Assembly: GCA_030765055.1 (NCBI GenBank)
Contig: CM060953.1
Span: forward strand, 181,599,239-181,663,238
Reading direction: 5' to 3'
Length of the DNA stretch: 64,000 nt
DNA from: Mantis religiosa
Lineage: Eukaryota > Arthropoda > Insecta > Mantodea > Mantidae
Shown: one piece after another, positions 44,646-56,540 of the stretch
Layout: each line of letters begins with the position of its first letter
How positions within the stretch are numbered: the first letter of the stretch is position 1
Notes under the pieces: generated by a model
Told to the model about the DNA's origin: nothing
The model's input: the letters and a program-made list of their open reading frames with translations, nothing else
Databases searched by the model: none
Made by a program: the position numbers and the translations under genes

Positions 44646-45260
44646 AATGCTCAGAATTTAATAATAAAATCATTTTTCTTCTTGCTTCCCAATATTTGGA
44701 GACTAGATCTTCTTGATTTTGGAGAGTTTCACAAACAGTTAGATGATCGATGTTCATTAAGTCGTCTTTATCACATAAACAGCACTGTGGAGTTGTTAAT
44801 CCAACCTTGAATAAATGTCCATTCAAACAATTGTGGCCTGAACATTGCTACTGAAAAATTTCGAGGTAGATCTGGAATTGTCTTTAGTTTGTTTTGGACA
44901 TCTTTCCAATTAAGTTTTTCAGAGGAAACTAGATAGTTGTTATATAGTTTTGTGAAGATGTTTTTGATTAATCTTTTAACAGTTTCATAGGGGATATTTT
45001 GTTTCGTTGTTTGAGATATTTTGGAACCCTACATGGCCAACATATCTGCTTGCTTATTGCCAGAAATCCCACAGTGAGATGGTATCCATTGGAAAACTAT
45101 ACGTAAAAAAAAAAAAAAAAAAAAAAAAAAAACTATACGTACTACAGAAAATGTAGATCTCCTCCAATTTAGGTCAAATAAAAGTCTTTTTGGAGTAAGA
45201 TTATTTGCGTGATTGCTCCAATATTTACATTTATCTCAAATAGTAATTCGTCCCTCTTTT
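44644..45260 (-). pseudogene. Non-LTR retrotransposon with RNase H, C-terminal part
   Basis: Minus frame: VFQWIPSHCGISGNKQADML is the RNase H C-terminal signature (PSH.GI.GN..AD). After an in-frame stop come TVKRLIKNIFTKLYNNYLVS and SEKLNWKDVQNKLKTIPDLP. After a frame change near 44826, GHLFKVGLTTPQCCLCDKDD, DHLTVCETLQ, EARRKMILLLNSEH-stop is the Cys-His end. Typical of jockey/LOA/R1-group LINEs. A run of about 25 A inserts at 45106-45130. Confidence 0.8.
45106..45130. mobile_element. Poly(A)-only insertion with target duplication
   Basis: Pure A run bracketed by the direct repeat AACTATACGTA (45095-45105 and 45131-45141) within the RNase H remnant. Looks like a retrotransposition product that is all tail. 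Confidence 0.55.
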
Positions 45261-45857
45261 ACGTCCTTGACATACGAAAGAAATGAAATGAAATTTCAAT
45301 GTCATCACCTGGCGACTAGCTCTTAAAAGATTTGATTATCACTTAAACCTCCTGTATTCTCGTCTTCAAATTTTACTTGCAAGAAAGCATTTGCTAAAAT
45401 CATTTCTAGAAATGTCTATCTTGATGATTATTATTAATTATATAGAAGATAAATGGTTGTAAGAATAATTTATACAAGAGTGAGTGTGGCCCTCAGGTAC
45501 AGTTGCCTGAAGGATGTTTTCCGGGGTTTACCGCGACCTTAAAGGCATATGCCAGGTAAATCTAGGCGCCGAGAGATCCAGGATTCATTTGGGCGTTCAC
45601 TAATTGCTTGTCCTGACAAACCTGCTGTGGAAACGTTATACGTTTCGTGAGAAAAAAAGTATCAATACCACTCGTCGGTTAATGGGAAAAGACGTTCAGA
45701 GCGCAGAATTTCTACAGGATACATTCAAGTTGTTATTTAATTTGTTTAAGGGATGAAAGCTGAGCGAAATCCTTCTTTGTTTATAATTTATATTAAGAAA
45801 TAATCATTTAGTTTCCTAATCTGCATTTTGAGTTGATAATGGTTATCATTATATTGT
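45261..45857. other. No firm feature
   Basis: Contains CTCTTAAAAGATTTGATTATC (a fragment shared with 63448), then GC-richer 45490-45650 of unknown repeat origin. Confidence 0.35.
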
Positions 45858-46075
45858 ATATGAGAACCCTTAGTGGTTTACGGGGAAAACAGGATCAACA
45901 TGCTGCAATGTTGGCCGTGGTAGCTCAGTGGGTAAGAGTAACCGGATGGAGACCGGTTCAAATCCCAGCTATGGCATTGAATTTTTTAGTCTGACTTTAT
46001 CTAAGCAAAACTTCGTCTACACACGGTTAATGTGGAGGAACGATTAATTTCTACACATTCCCCTTCATCCCTCTA
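45858..46075 (+). mobile_element. SINE family 1
   Basis: tRNA-like core with A box GTAGCTCAGTGGGTAAGAG and B box GGTTCAAATCC, 3' end CTACACACGGTTAATGTG. Confidence 0.8.
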
Positions 46076-46215
46076 TTTTTTATAACGTGGGGTAACTGGG
46101 AAACCATAACTAATTCACAAAAAACTCAACTGGAAACTTAAATCGCTTAGATATATAAAATACGTTTATCTTTCATAGGTTTTCCTGCCTGTGTTTATAT
46201 TTTCTAAATTGTGTT

Positions 46216-46442
46216 GCCCGCCTCAGTAGCGCGGATGGTAGCATGTCTCCCTCACGTTCAAGAAGTCCTGAGTTCGAATCTCGGTCAGGGCGAGTTATCT
46301 GGATAAGGTTTTTCCGGGGTTTCCCTTATCCTTAAAGACTAATGTCGGGTAACTCTAAGCTATATGGACCCTGGGTTCATTTGAGCATCATTTCATCCAC
46401 TTCATTCATCGTCCGACATGACAACGTTGGTGGACGTAAATT
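46216..46442 (+). mobile_element. SINE family 2, single-tail copy
   Basis: Head GCCCGCCTCAGTAGCGCGGA, B box GAGTTCGAATCTCGG, one tail unit, end TTGGTGGACGTAAATTAAA and an A run. A useful reference for the unexpanded form. Confidence 0.85.
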
Positions 46443-47998
46443 AAAAAAAAAGTGTTCATTTGACTGGAAGGCTGATGTTCATGTTTTTCTTTTCATTCAT
46501 AAAAGTTCGTTATGCGTAACAAAATAATATAATAAAATAATATATTCTAGACTTGTGGCATAAATATTTAGATGTTTCTTGCTCATTTTGAATACAACTA
46601 AGCACTTATTAATTAGTTTGAATTAATTTTTAGGTAAAAGGGTTTAATAATAACGAAGCTTGAATAGAATAATAATTTTTTTATGATTGATATTAATATA
46701 GAGGGCATACATGTGGATTTGCAATACGTAGAGAAAATTGTGTCTATATGATTTTTTCTAAAGCTATTGATTCAAGAAATGATACGCTCTTCTGATGAAA
46801 TAGTGATGTCAAATGTGGTAAAAAAAATCTAAGGTTGCTGAAATAATTCTTTCTGGTGCACAGAGTCTCATTGGGTTCTCTAGAAGGTCATTTAGGACTG
46901 TATTTAAACACGTTAAACCAAAACCAGCCCAAAATGCTTTTAATAGACCCAAAATATATACTGTGAAGATTCAAGATATACTTTTTGTGCTTATTTAAAT
47001 ACTTCAAGCCATTACTACGACAGTTTACATTTAAGTACACATCTGTTGTTTCTGGGAACCTTATAATGAAACGAATTTCTGTAACAGAAATGATGCAAAC
47101 CGATCTTGATAGTAAGAAGACGCTATTTTTTGTTCCTTCTCAAGTTTTGGAGGGGGCCTATTGAAACTGCCGTCAAGATTTTCCAGTTTACATTAATATC
47201 ACTGTCGTCATCCCTCTTAACGTTCGCCAGCCCCTCTAGAAGCTAAAGGGGAGGCTAGACAAAGCACCCCTGCGACTAGCGACCACCTTTTCCCAACTGT
47301 CTTAGAAGACTCCGTCCTCATATCGTGAAACTTCGCCAACAAACACCGGGCACGTGTTTACAAATGCTTGCCTAACGATATAACATCTCATTTGAGGTTA
47401 AAGCTAAGAAATACAAGATACATCAAACTTTAAAACAATTTCAAATGTTATATTCACAAGACTTGCTCCATCCTATCATTTATTAATGGGCTTACTTAAT
47501 CTTACAAAATATTCCTTTTCTATTCCTTTCAATTTTTTTTTCGACATATACCTCTGCAAAAATAGTTCAGTTACATGTCGTTTATAGATACAAAAGCAGA
47601 AGTGATACATGTTTAAGTATTCTGCCCTTAAATAGTCAATAAAATATCAAGTGAATTCGGCATAACTTTGAAAGAATGTCAAAATATTAAATAATTATGG
47701 ATATTTCGGAAATGAATTATGCCACAGAAAGGTATTCGAAAACACACCCCATTTTTGTGCAATTCACTTTCGTCTACCCTTAACGTTTGCCAGTTATACA
47801 AGAATGTACGATTTACTTTCAAATGAACATTTGATTCCCAGAAAACACAAGATAAAGATTTCATCTGGAATTGTGTTTTATTGAAAATCACTACAGCTCT
47901 TTTTGAGAGAATCGAGACTTGAAAAAATTCTTTATTTAAAGGGTCGCTAGAAGTGGAGGATTTTTTCGTGATGCATTCTTGTAAATTACTAAACATTT
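46443..47998. other. No recognisable gene
   Basis: AT-rich. 47400-47640 has weak resemblance to 19680-19980 and 54350-54550 (TGCAAAAATAGTT), probably an old repeat. The 105-codon minus frame at 47679 has no family signature. Confidence 0.4.
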
Positions 47999-50222
47999 TT
48001 TATATGCATCCTCCAACGTTAAGTCATATCGGACGATGAATAAAATGATGTTCAAATGAGTCCAGTATCATAGAGCTTAAAGTTACCAGACACTCATCTT
48101 TCAGGATAAGGAAAAACCTCTAACGATAAGTCACATCGGACGATGAATGAAATGATGTTCAAATGAGTTCAGGGTACATAGAGCTTAGAGTTACCAGACA
48201 TTCATCTTTCAGGATAAGGGAAAATCTCCAACGTTAAGTCATATCGGACGATGAATGAAATGATGTTCAAATGAGTACAAGGTCCATAGAGCTTAGAGTT
48301 ACCAGACATTTACCTTTCAGGATAAGGGAAAACCCCAACGTTAAGTCATATCGGACGATGAGTGAAATTATGTTCAAATGAGTACAGGGTACATAGAGCT
48401 TAGGGTTACGAGACATTTACCTTTCAGGATAAGGGAAAACCTCCAACGTTAAGTCATATCGGACGATGAGTGAAATTATGTTCAAATGAGTACAGGGTAC
48501 ATAGAGCTTAGAGTTACGAGACATTCAAATGAGTACAGGGTACATAGAGCTTAGAGTTACCTGACATTCATCTTTCAGGACAAGGGAAAACCTCCAACGT
48601 TAAGTCATATCGGACGATGAATGAAATGATGTACAAATGAGTACAGGGTACATAGAGCTTATAGTTACCAGGCATTCATATTTCAGGATAAGGGAAAACC
48701 TATAACGTTAAGTCATATCGGACGATGAATAAAATGATGTTCAAATGAGTCCAGGCTACATAGAGCTTAAAGTTACCATTTATATTTCAGGATAAGGGAA
48801 AACCTCTAACGTTAAGTCATATCGGACGATGAATAAAATGATGTTCAAATGAGTCCAGGGTACATAGAGCTTAAAGTTACCATTTATATTTCAGGATAAG
48901 AGAAAACCCTATAACGTTAAGTCATATCGGATGATGAATAAAATGATGTTCAAATGAGTCCAGGCTACATAGAGCTTAAAGTTACCATTTATATTTCAGG
49001 ATAAGAGAAAACCTCCAACGTTAAGTCATATCGGACGGTGAATAAAATGATGTTCAAATAAGTCCAGGGTACATAGAGCTTAAAGTTACCATTTATATTT
49101 CAGGATAAGGGAAAACCTCCAACGTTAAGTCATATCGGACGATGAATAAAATGATGTTCAAATGAGTCCAGGGTACATAGAGCTTAAAGTTACCATTTAT
49201 ATTTCAGGATAAGAGAAAACCCTATAACGTTAAGTCATATCGGATGATGAATAAAATGATGTTCAAATGAGTCCAGGCTACATAGAGCTTAAAGTTACCA
49301 TTTATATTTCAGGATAAGAGAAAACCTCCAACGTTAAGTCATATCGGACGGTGAATAAAATGATGTTCAAATAAGTCCAGGGTACATAGAGCTTAAAGTT
49401 ACCATTTATATTTCAGGATAAGGGAAAACCTCCAACGTTAAGTCATATCGGATGATGAATAAAATGATGTTCAAATGAGTCCAGGGTACATAGAGCTTAA
49501 AGTTACCATTTATATTTCAGGATAAGGGAAAACCTCCAACGTTAAGTCATATCGGATGATGAATAAAATGATGTTCAAATGAGTCCAGGGTACATAGAGC
49601 TTAAAGTTACCATTTATATTTCAGGATAAGGGAAAACCTCCAACGTTAAGTCATATCGGATGATGAATAAAATGATGTTCAAATGAGTCCAGGGTACATA
49701 GAGCTTAAAGTTACCATTTATATTTCAGGATAAGGGAAAACCTCCAACGTTAAGTCATATCGGATGATGAATAAAATGATGTTCAAATGAGTCCAGGGTA
49801 CATAGAGCTTAAAGTTACCATTTATATTTCAGGATAAGGGAAAACCTCCAACGTTAAGTCATATCGGATGATGAATAAAATGATGTTCAAATGAGTCCAG
49901 GGTACATAGAGCTAAAAGTTACCATTTATATTTCAGGATAAGGGAAAACCTCCAACGTTAAGTCATATCGGATGATGAATAAAATGATGTTCAAATGAGT
50001 CCAGGGTACATAGAGCTTTAAGTTACCATTTAACTCTGAGGATAAGGAAAACCTCCAACTTTAAGTGATATCGGACGATGAATTAAATGATCTTTAAATT
50101 AGTACCGGATATATAGAGCCTAGAATTGCCAGACATTCATGTTTCAGGACAAGGGAAACCCCGATAAAAGCCTTATCCAGGTACCTCACACTAACTGAGA
50201 TACAAACTCGGGACCTCTTGAA
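47999..50222 (-). repeat. SINE family 2 tail expanded into a 104-bp array (about 19 units)
   Basis: On the plus strand units read CCTCCAACGTTAAGTCATAT, CGGATGATGAATAAAATGAT, GTTCAAATGAGTCC, GGTACATAGAGCTTAAAGTT and ATATTTCAGGATAAGGGAAA. Spacing is 104 bp at 49531, 49635 and 49739. The SINE head is at the right (GGACCTCTTGAATATTAATT and upstream), decayed. The right half (49430-50030) is the most uniform; the left units keep the original SINE tail form. Confidence 0.9.
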
Positions 50223-50557
50223 TATTAATTACAGTTTACAATATTATACAAAACTTATTGCAAGTAAAGAGAACCTATCCGGAAAATTCAACTTCTAGCC
50301 TTTATAACTCAATTAAGTATCTTAAATGCATAGTGTATTAATTAAAATTGTTAAGAGCCATTATGAAAAAATAAAGAAATAACGGAATATCTTCCATACC
50401 AAGTGTAGTTTGTGGTTGAAGAGTTTTCGTATAAATGTTTGTGTTCTATTCTTTGAGGACGGTGAACTAAATCCCATATTTTGGAAATTAACAGAATTTT
50501 CCTTTGAAAATTCGAATTTTCGTTTTGAATTATACCGACCACAGACACACGAAAATA

Positions 50558-50561
<4 letters not shown>

Positions 50562-50642
<81 letters not shown>

Positions 50643-50658
50643 ACACACACACACACAT
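50562..50658. repeat. (CA)n microsatellite, left block
   Basis: About 48 units with one CTCA interruption; followed directly by a SINE. Confidence 0.95.
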
Positions 50659-50659
50659 A

Positions 50660-50897
50660 TGCCCGCCTCGGTAGCGTAGATGGCAGCGTGTCTCCCTCAC
50701 GTTCAAGAGGTCCCGAGTTCGAATCTGGGTCAGGATGAGTTACCTGGATAAGGCTTTTTCCGGGTTTTTTCCCTTATTCTGAAGGACGAATGTCGGGTAA
50801 CTCTAAGCTCTAAGGACCCTGGGCTCATTTGAGCATCATTTCACCCATTCCATTCATTCATCGTCCGATATGACTTAACGTTGGAGGACGTAAATTA
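50660..50897 (+). mobile_element. SINE family 2 inserted in a (CA)n tract
   Basis: Complete single-tail copy: head GCCCGCCTCGGTAGCGTAGA, B box GAGTTCGAATCTGGG, tail and A-rich end. (CA)n on both sides suggests the target itself was the repeat. Confidence 0.85.
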
Positions 50898-50910
50898 CAA
50901 AAAAAGGAAG

Positions 50911-50912
<2 letters not shown>

Positions 50913-50977
<65 letters not shown>
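50913..50977. repeat. (CA)n microsatellite, right block
   Basis: About 32 units after the SINE tail. Confidence 0.95.
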
Positions 50978-50980
<3 letters not shown>

Positions 50981-50997
50981 GCACACAATTGTTTTTT

Positions 50998-52140
50998 TTT
51001 AATTTTTTTTTCCTTTCTTTTATTCAGGAGACTTCAAAATACGTATTTTCGATGTAATCTGGATATGGATTTTTTTGGAGGCAGGAATGAAATATTTCGA
51101 AGAAAGTAAGAAAAGTAAAATGTCTCCGTTTTGCTTCAGGAAGACATTTTTTCTATGCACCTTCACTGTTTGGTGTTACAGAATCTCTGACAGAGATGCT
51201 ATGCACCAGCTCAGCATCACCAATCTATTTTGCTGACTGTAGAATTTGATTTGACCAAACATATTTTCTTCAAGTAAAGTCTCTTACAGTGTATATCCAA
51301 TGTAATGAAAAGTTTCCAAAGATCTTATGGTACCATCCATGAATTTGTCTCGTGGAGTATCGATCTTGTTAAATGGCACGTTGAAGGTTTCAAAGTTACT
51401 TGGAGCACTTTTGGATGAGTTGCCTGTTGAAGTCGGCTAACAGAAGTATTCTGGCAACATGGGGTTCGTGTAGCAAATGTCAGGGTTGAAGGGAGGAGTT
51501 TCCAGACGCCTGAGGGTCCTCAGAAGTGAAACTTTGAACTCATTAGCAATTCATCGGCCTTTAGCAAGGCAAATTGTTGTTGTTCTTTTGTGGTTTGGGA
51601 CTGAAACCTTGCAGTAGGGCTATTAAACAACTGAAAGTTCATATTAGTAGCTGTCACTAGCCTGTAAACAAAGACTAAATGACACATCTGGACTCTGTAC
51701 TAGGTCAGTGGTGACCTATCATTACATATCGGAAGCCAGACTTAGGAATATATTGATTGGTCTTATTTAGTTTTCAGTTTCAAACTTAGAAAGAATAGTG
51801 CATCTAGTATCCAAGAAAATACTCATTTATCTGATAAATATATTAAAAAGTCCATTAAAGCGCATTCTTTCAGCCACTTAACGTTATTACTGATAAATGC
51901 TTTCTTTTAGAAATTATTGTGAAATTAGGCAATATAAGTCTTCGTTATACGCCAAGATATTTAAATCATAAATGTATTTTTTGGGAATGAGGTCATTCGA
52001 GGTGGAAGAAACTTATAGGAAAAACATAACTGGTTGATCATCCAGGGCACAAATCTTGGACTATAGAATTTGGTGAAAACTATAGGATATCATACAACTT
52101 TAGAAAGCTTCCATACTGATATATGGGAAGTGTCACTATT
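50998..52140. other. No gene; unclassified repeat at the left
   Basis: 51020-51170 (GACTTCAAAATACGTATTTTC) resembles copies near 22260, 34190 and 60960. The rest is AT-rich and featureless. Confidence 0.4.
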
Positions 52141-52435
52141 TGAGGTATACCTCCCCCCTGGAATCGGGGGTTCGGTCCCCGTCAACTGCACACACTCTGA
52201 CTTAGGTTTTTCTGGTTTCTCCTGTCACCTAGGCACAATTTCTCTTCATCCCTTTCCCTTATCTTAACAGGCTCGTGGTGTATGGTGGTGTCGGATAGAT
52301 GGTCCGGACACTTGCGTATTCTTGGCTCTGGGTGGCTTTGTGTGGGCGGAAGCTTGTCAACATCGGATCCAGAGTGTCGGTGGCGTGCAGGGGTTCTGGC
52401 GCGAGGATGAACTTTCAGCATTTGTTAAGGACTTC
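52141..52435 (+). repeat. SINE-like fragment (B-box region and body)
   Basis: GGGGGTTCGGTCCCCGTCAA is a tRNA-like T arm, followed by a body of SINE type (CTGACTTAGGTTTTTCTGGT). A typical SINE 3' block, GGGCGCTGATGACCTTGCAG, lies further on at 52650, separated by pyrimidine repeats that interrupt the element. Confidence 0.45.
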
Positions 52436-53765
52436 TGTATATCTCTCTTCCCTTATCTCCTATCCTCTCCCCTTCCCAAATCTCCCTCCCCTTCCAACAT
52501 CTTTCTCTTTTCTCCTATCCTCTTCTATTCCTTTCTCTGCTGTCCATTCTCTCTTCTCCCTCCCCTTCCTACATCTTCTTTCTCTTTTCTCCTATCCTCT
52601 TCTCTGCCATTCTCTTCCCTTCCCATCTCTCTCACACCTTGCTACATCAGGGCGCTGATGACCTTGCAGTTGAACGCCCTTAAACCCAACTCTCCCTCCC
52701 TCCCTCCCTCCCTCCCTCCCTCCCTCCCTCCCTCCCTCCCTCCCTCCCTCCCTCTCTCCCTTCCTACACCTTTTCTTTTCTCCTATCCTCTTTTCTTTCC
52801 TCTCCTTTCAAAATCTTTCTCATTTCTCCTACCCTCCCCTCTCTCCTGTTCCCTCTTCTTCCTTCCCTTCTTTCCTTTCCTCTCTCTCCATCTCTCCTCG
52901 TTTATTCCTCTCCCTCCTTTCTCTCCCCTTCCCACATCTTCTTTCTCTTTTCTTCTATCCTTTTCTCTCTCATTCTCTCCCATTCACATCTCACCCACAC
53001 CTTCCTACATCTTCTTTTCTTTTCTACTACCCTCTTCTCTTCCTTCCCCTTTCGAAATCTTTCTCATTTCTCCTATCCTCTCCCCTGTCCCCCCTTGTTC
53101 CTTCCCTTCTCTAGCTTTCCTTCTTTACCTTCCCTTCTATCCTTACCTCTCTCTCCATCTCTCCTCATTTATTTCTGACCCTCCTCTCCCTCCCCTTCCC
53201 ACATCTTCTTTCTCTTTACTTCTATCCTCTTCTCTCCCATTCTCTCCCCTTCCCATCTCTCCCATACCTTCCTACATCTTTTATTTTATCCTATCCTCTT
53301 CTCTCCCCTCCCCTTTCGAAATCTTTCTCATTTCTATCCTCCCCTCTCCCCTGTTCCCTCATCTTCCTTCCCTTCTCTCCTTTCCTCTATCTCTCCTCGT
53401 TTATTCCTGTCCCTCCTGTCCCTCCTCTACCTCCCCTTCCTACAGCTTCTTTCTCTTTTCTCCTATCCACTTCTGTCTCATTCTCTCCCATTCTCTTCCT
53501 ACATATCCTTTTCTTTTCTACTATCCTCTCCTCTCCCTTGTTCCCTCTTGTTCCTTCTTTTCTCTACCTTCTCTTCTCTACCTTCCCTTTTCTCCTCTCT
53601 TCTCTCTCCATCTCTCCTCGTTTATTCCTCTCCCCCTCTCCCTTCCCTTCCCACACCTTCTTTCTCTTTTCTCCTATCCTCTTCTCTCCTTTCACCTTTC
53701 GACCTGTTTCTTTTTTCCCTTATCCTTCCCTCTGCGCTGTTCCCTCCTCTCCTCTCCTATTACAG
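52436..53765. repeat. 1.3-kb polypyrimidine tract with long-period repeats
   Basis: Almost pure C and T on the plus strand, including (TCCC)n at 52690-52755. Landmarks such as TTCGAAATCTTTCTCATTTC at 53048 and 53319 (a close variant at 52807) and CACATCTTCTTTCTCTTT at 52934 and 53200 recur at about 240-270 bp, so the tract is a degenerate tandem array. The 487-codon frame through it is an artefact of low complexity. Confidence 0.9.
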
Positions 53766-55612
53766 TGAGTGGAATACATAAATAGCACCTTGCTATGTTA
53801 ATTGCAGTTTACGTATGTTCATATAAATGGAAGCAGCTGCACGTTTGTCTGAGGTCCCTCTTCAGGTGAATCGAGAGTAGGTGACATTGGTTCTCAAAAG
53901 CCGCCATACAACGAACGGAAGGAAGGAAGGGTATTTAAATAGACTTGGCTCAACAAAGGAGGGCGCCTCGGTGTCTGGTAGTGAGTACGGTTGGTGATCC
54001 CAGGTTTGAATGAAGCAAGTTACTGGCCTCCTTCCCCCCGAGCCAACCGACCACAGAAGGACGCCCGGCAACTTCTCTCATCTTGAGGTTATTTCGGAAA
54101 ATCGGTACAACCATTCTGAGTTTGTACATCTTACAGTGCACGTGCGCCTCATTACGTCCATATTTATTGTCACCACCAAAGCGTTAGAATGTACTGAGGT
54201 TTTGGTACAAACATTTCATGTCAAGGGTTTGTTAAAACACGAACCTGAGGTCCCACGAACGAACATCCCACCCATGTGACTTTCTGTGTTCATAATGTCT
54301 TTACGAAGTTTTACTTCTGAATCTTTATACCGAATTTAGCCTAGAACTGCTAAAATGAAACATTCTATACAAACATTTGAACTGTTCTCATACGACTTCT
54401 ACTAATAATTGTTCAATCTATTCTTTCTTACAAATGCATATTTTTCTGTCTACTTCATGTGAATCAAGGTAAAAATTTAGGGTTTAAGTGTTGCTCAAAT
54501 CTTTTAAGAGAAGATGCTCTGAGATGTCTTTAAAATTCCACTCTCTTTGCAGGTTTACCAGAAAAAGAGAGACACATGGGAAGACGGATTTCTCATTTGA
54601 AAATTCAAAGCATCATAAAGGAATATTTCGCTGGCTTTAGCTCAACAAATATCTTTTATATCAGTTATGCAAAATATGTTCAGAATGAAGAGAACTTGAG
54701 GGGCTATACCCAGGAAAATCAAGATATACATTTCATTTTTCGTTAAAATATCTTAAATAATTTAATTTTCTAGTCATTGCAAAGAATGATGCCCAACAAA
54801 GGAATGAAACCAAATATTCCACTTAATAATGATAGCTGGTACACGATAACAACAATGGCACACATTTTATTTGTTCAGTTAAGATCTCTACTAGCAGCTT
54901 TGCTTCTTTTATGGGAAAACTATGACTTATTTCACTTAAATATTTAAAAACCTAAAAATAATTAAAATGAAGGAACATATTACAATAGTAATAAAACTTA
55001 AAATTCTCAGAAAAGCTCCTAAAGTGATAAAGGATGATGATGATGATGATTATAGACCTAAAATATGGGGACTTAACATTATCAAAGACGTGATTAATTT
55101 TTATCACAGAAATTTTCAGGATTACAAAATTCAATTTAAATATCTATTAAGATACACCTTAGAAAAATATCTATTTTAAAATTGCATCATTTATTCATAC
55201 TTTTAATTTCAATGGCTACTTCGAAAATTCCAGGAATATAAAAACAGAAAAGGAAAACAAAATAAGTCTCAAGTTCCACAAATTGTACGTATGTCACAAC
55301 CCTGTAAACTATAGTGCGATCCATATAAACCATAACTTTGGAACCAATAATAGGATACACGTGAAATTTTGGGAGAATATAATACACAAGTGGGAGATTA
55401 CATTACACTATTTACATCTCAGAGAAAATGTACAAGACAAGTACATTTTGTAGAAGCTTGGGTGGAAAAAAATTATGTGAATATAATATATTACATGTGT
55501 CTTTATTCTTTACTAACATTATAAAAACACATCCCTGATTAATTATTTATTAAAAGCAAATAATTCAACGTAGATTTTTCGACCTCCCCGGAAATTGACT
55601 TCTAAATATGTG
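53766..55612. other. No recognisable gene
   Basis: AT-rich apart from GC-richer 53830-54260 of unknown origin. 54490-54550 (CTCAAATCTTTTAAGAGAAG) is a fragment of the dispersed AT-rich repeat. Confidence 0.4.
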
Positions 55613-55925
55613 CCTGGTGCGTCCTACACACGGCTAGTGTGAAAGAACAATTAATTTCCATTAATTGTACTAATAGTGGTCCGAACTATAAAGCCCGGGC
55701 CTTAAAGTACTTACAGCATAATAAGTCGCCATTAAGGTAGTTGTCTCATGTGTTTATGAGAACTCCTAGTGGTTTACCGGGAAAATACGAGTCAGTTGGA
55801 GAATTTAATGTCATATCGGCACGTTGGCCATAGTAGCTCAATGGTTAGAGCGGCTGGACGGTGACCAGAAGATCCGTGGTTCAAATCTTGGCTATGGCAT
55901 TGAATTTTTCAGTCTGTCTCTACTC
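55613..55925 (+). mobile_element. SINE family 1: 3' end plus a fuller copy
   Basis: 55613-55662 is the SINE-1 3' end (CCTACACACGGCTAGTGTG), followed within 40 bp by a longer copy with 5' part, A box TAGCTCAATGGTTAGAGC and B box GGTTCAAATC. This is head-to-tail dimer-like order. Confidence 0.75.
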
Positions 55926-56229
55926 TTTTAAAAGTGTAATACTTGAAAGAGTAACAGAATTAAAAAGAAAACACTTTAATAGAAAAGTTGTATTCTTCCT
56001 TAAAACGAGTACATCGACGATAGCGCGGGTAGATGGTAGCCTGGCAAAGGCAGTGGGTAAATGTTGCAATTGGTGTTCGGCAGGCTCTCTTACAAACACT
56101 AATGTCTACTTACAATACAGTAACACTAAGAGGTATAGTATAAAGGAGCTATCCTCATTCTAGTGATAACCTTTAACGCTACATACGAGAGCAAATTGAA
56201 GCACCGTAGAACTTCAAACTGGAGCGGTT

Positions 56230-56540
56230 CCCCTCATTTTGGGTTGGATTTATATCACACGATGCGGTGACATATCTGAAGTTGGATTTGCCCCTTCGTG
56301 AGGTCTACGCCCCACACGCGCAAAAGTTTGGCGCTCCCTCGGTGTGGCGACACATGTAGAAGCCAAACCTTACCTTGATGTAGAAGCGATGAACCTTTCG
56401 TCTAAAAGCCGTGAAGATGAAGTTCTCGAAGATTACTATAAATCCTCTCTCCGGCAGCTGCGGCGAGCGATGAGATGTGAAACTTCTCAGGCGTGGTATC
56501 GATACAAAAGGGATTTCACTTTTGGGCAACTATGGAATAA
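56230..56540 (+). other. Unexplained GC-richer block with an open frame
   Basis: Frame 56344-56706 begins MATHVEAKPYLDVEAMNLSS and KSREDEVLEDYYKSSLRQLR; similar open sequence extends upstream through one stop. After about 56530 it runs into AT-rich hydrophobic codons that look non-coding. No family recognised; it could be an old pseudogene or a repeat fragment. Confidence 0.25.

Noticed and set aside
47999..50222. CRISPR-like regular repetition
   Set aside because: Units are contiguous with no unique spacers, derive from a SINE tail, and the context is animal nuclear DNA.
52322..53785. 487-codon open frame
   Set aside because: It is a C/T low-complexity tract giving Ser/Pro/Leu/Phe strings; no domain, and all frames are similarly open.
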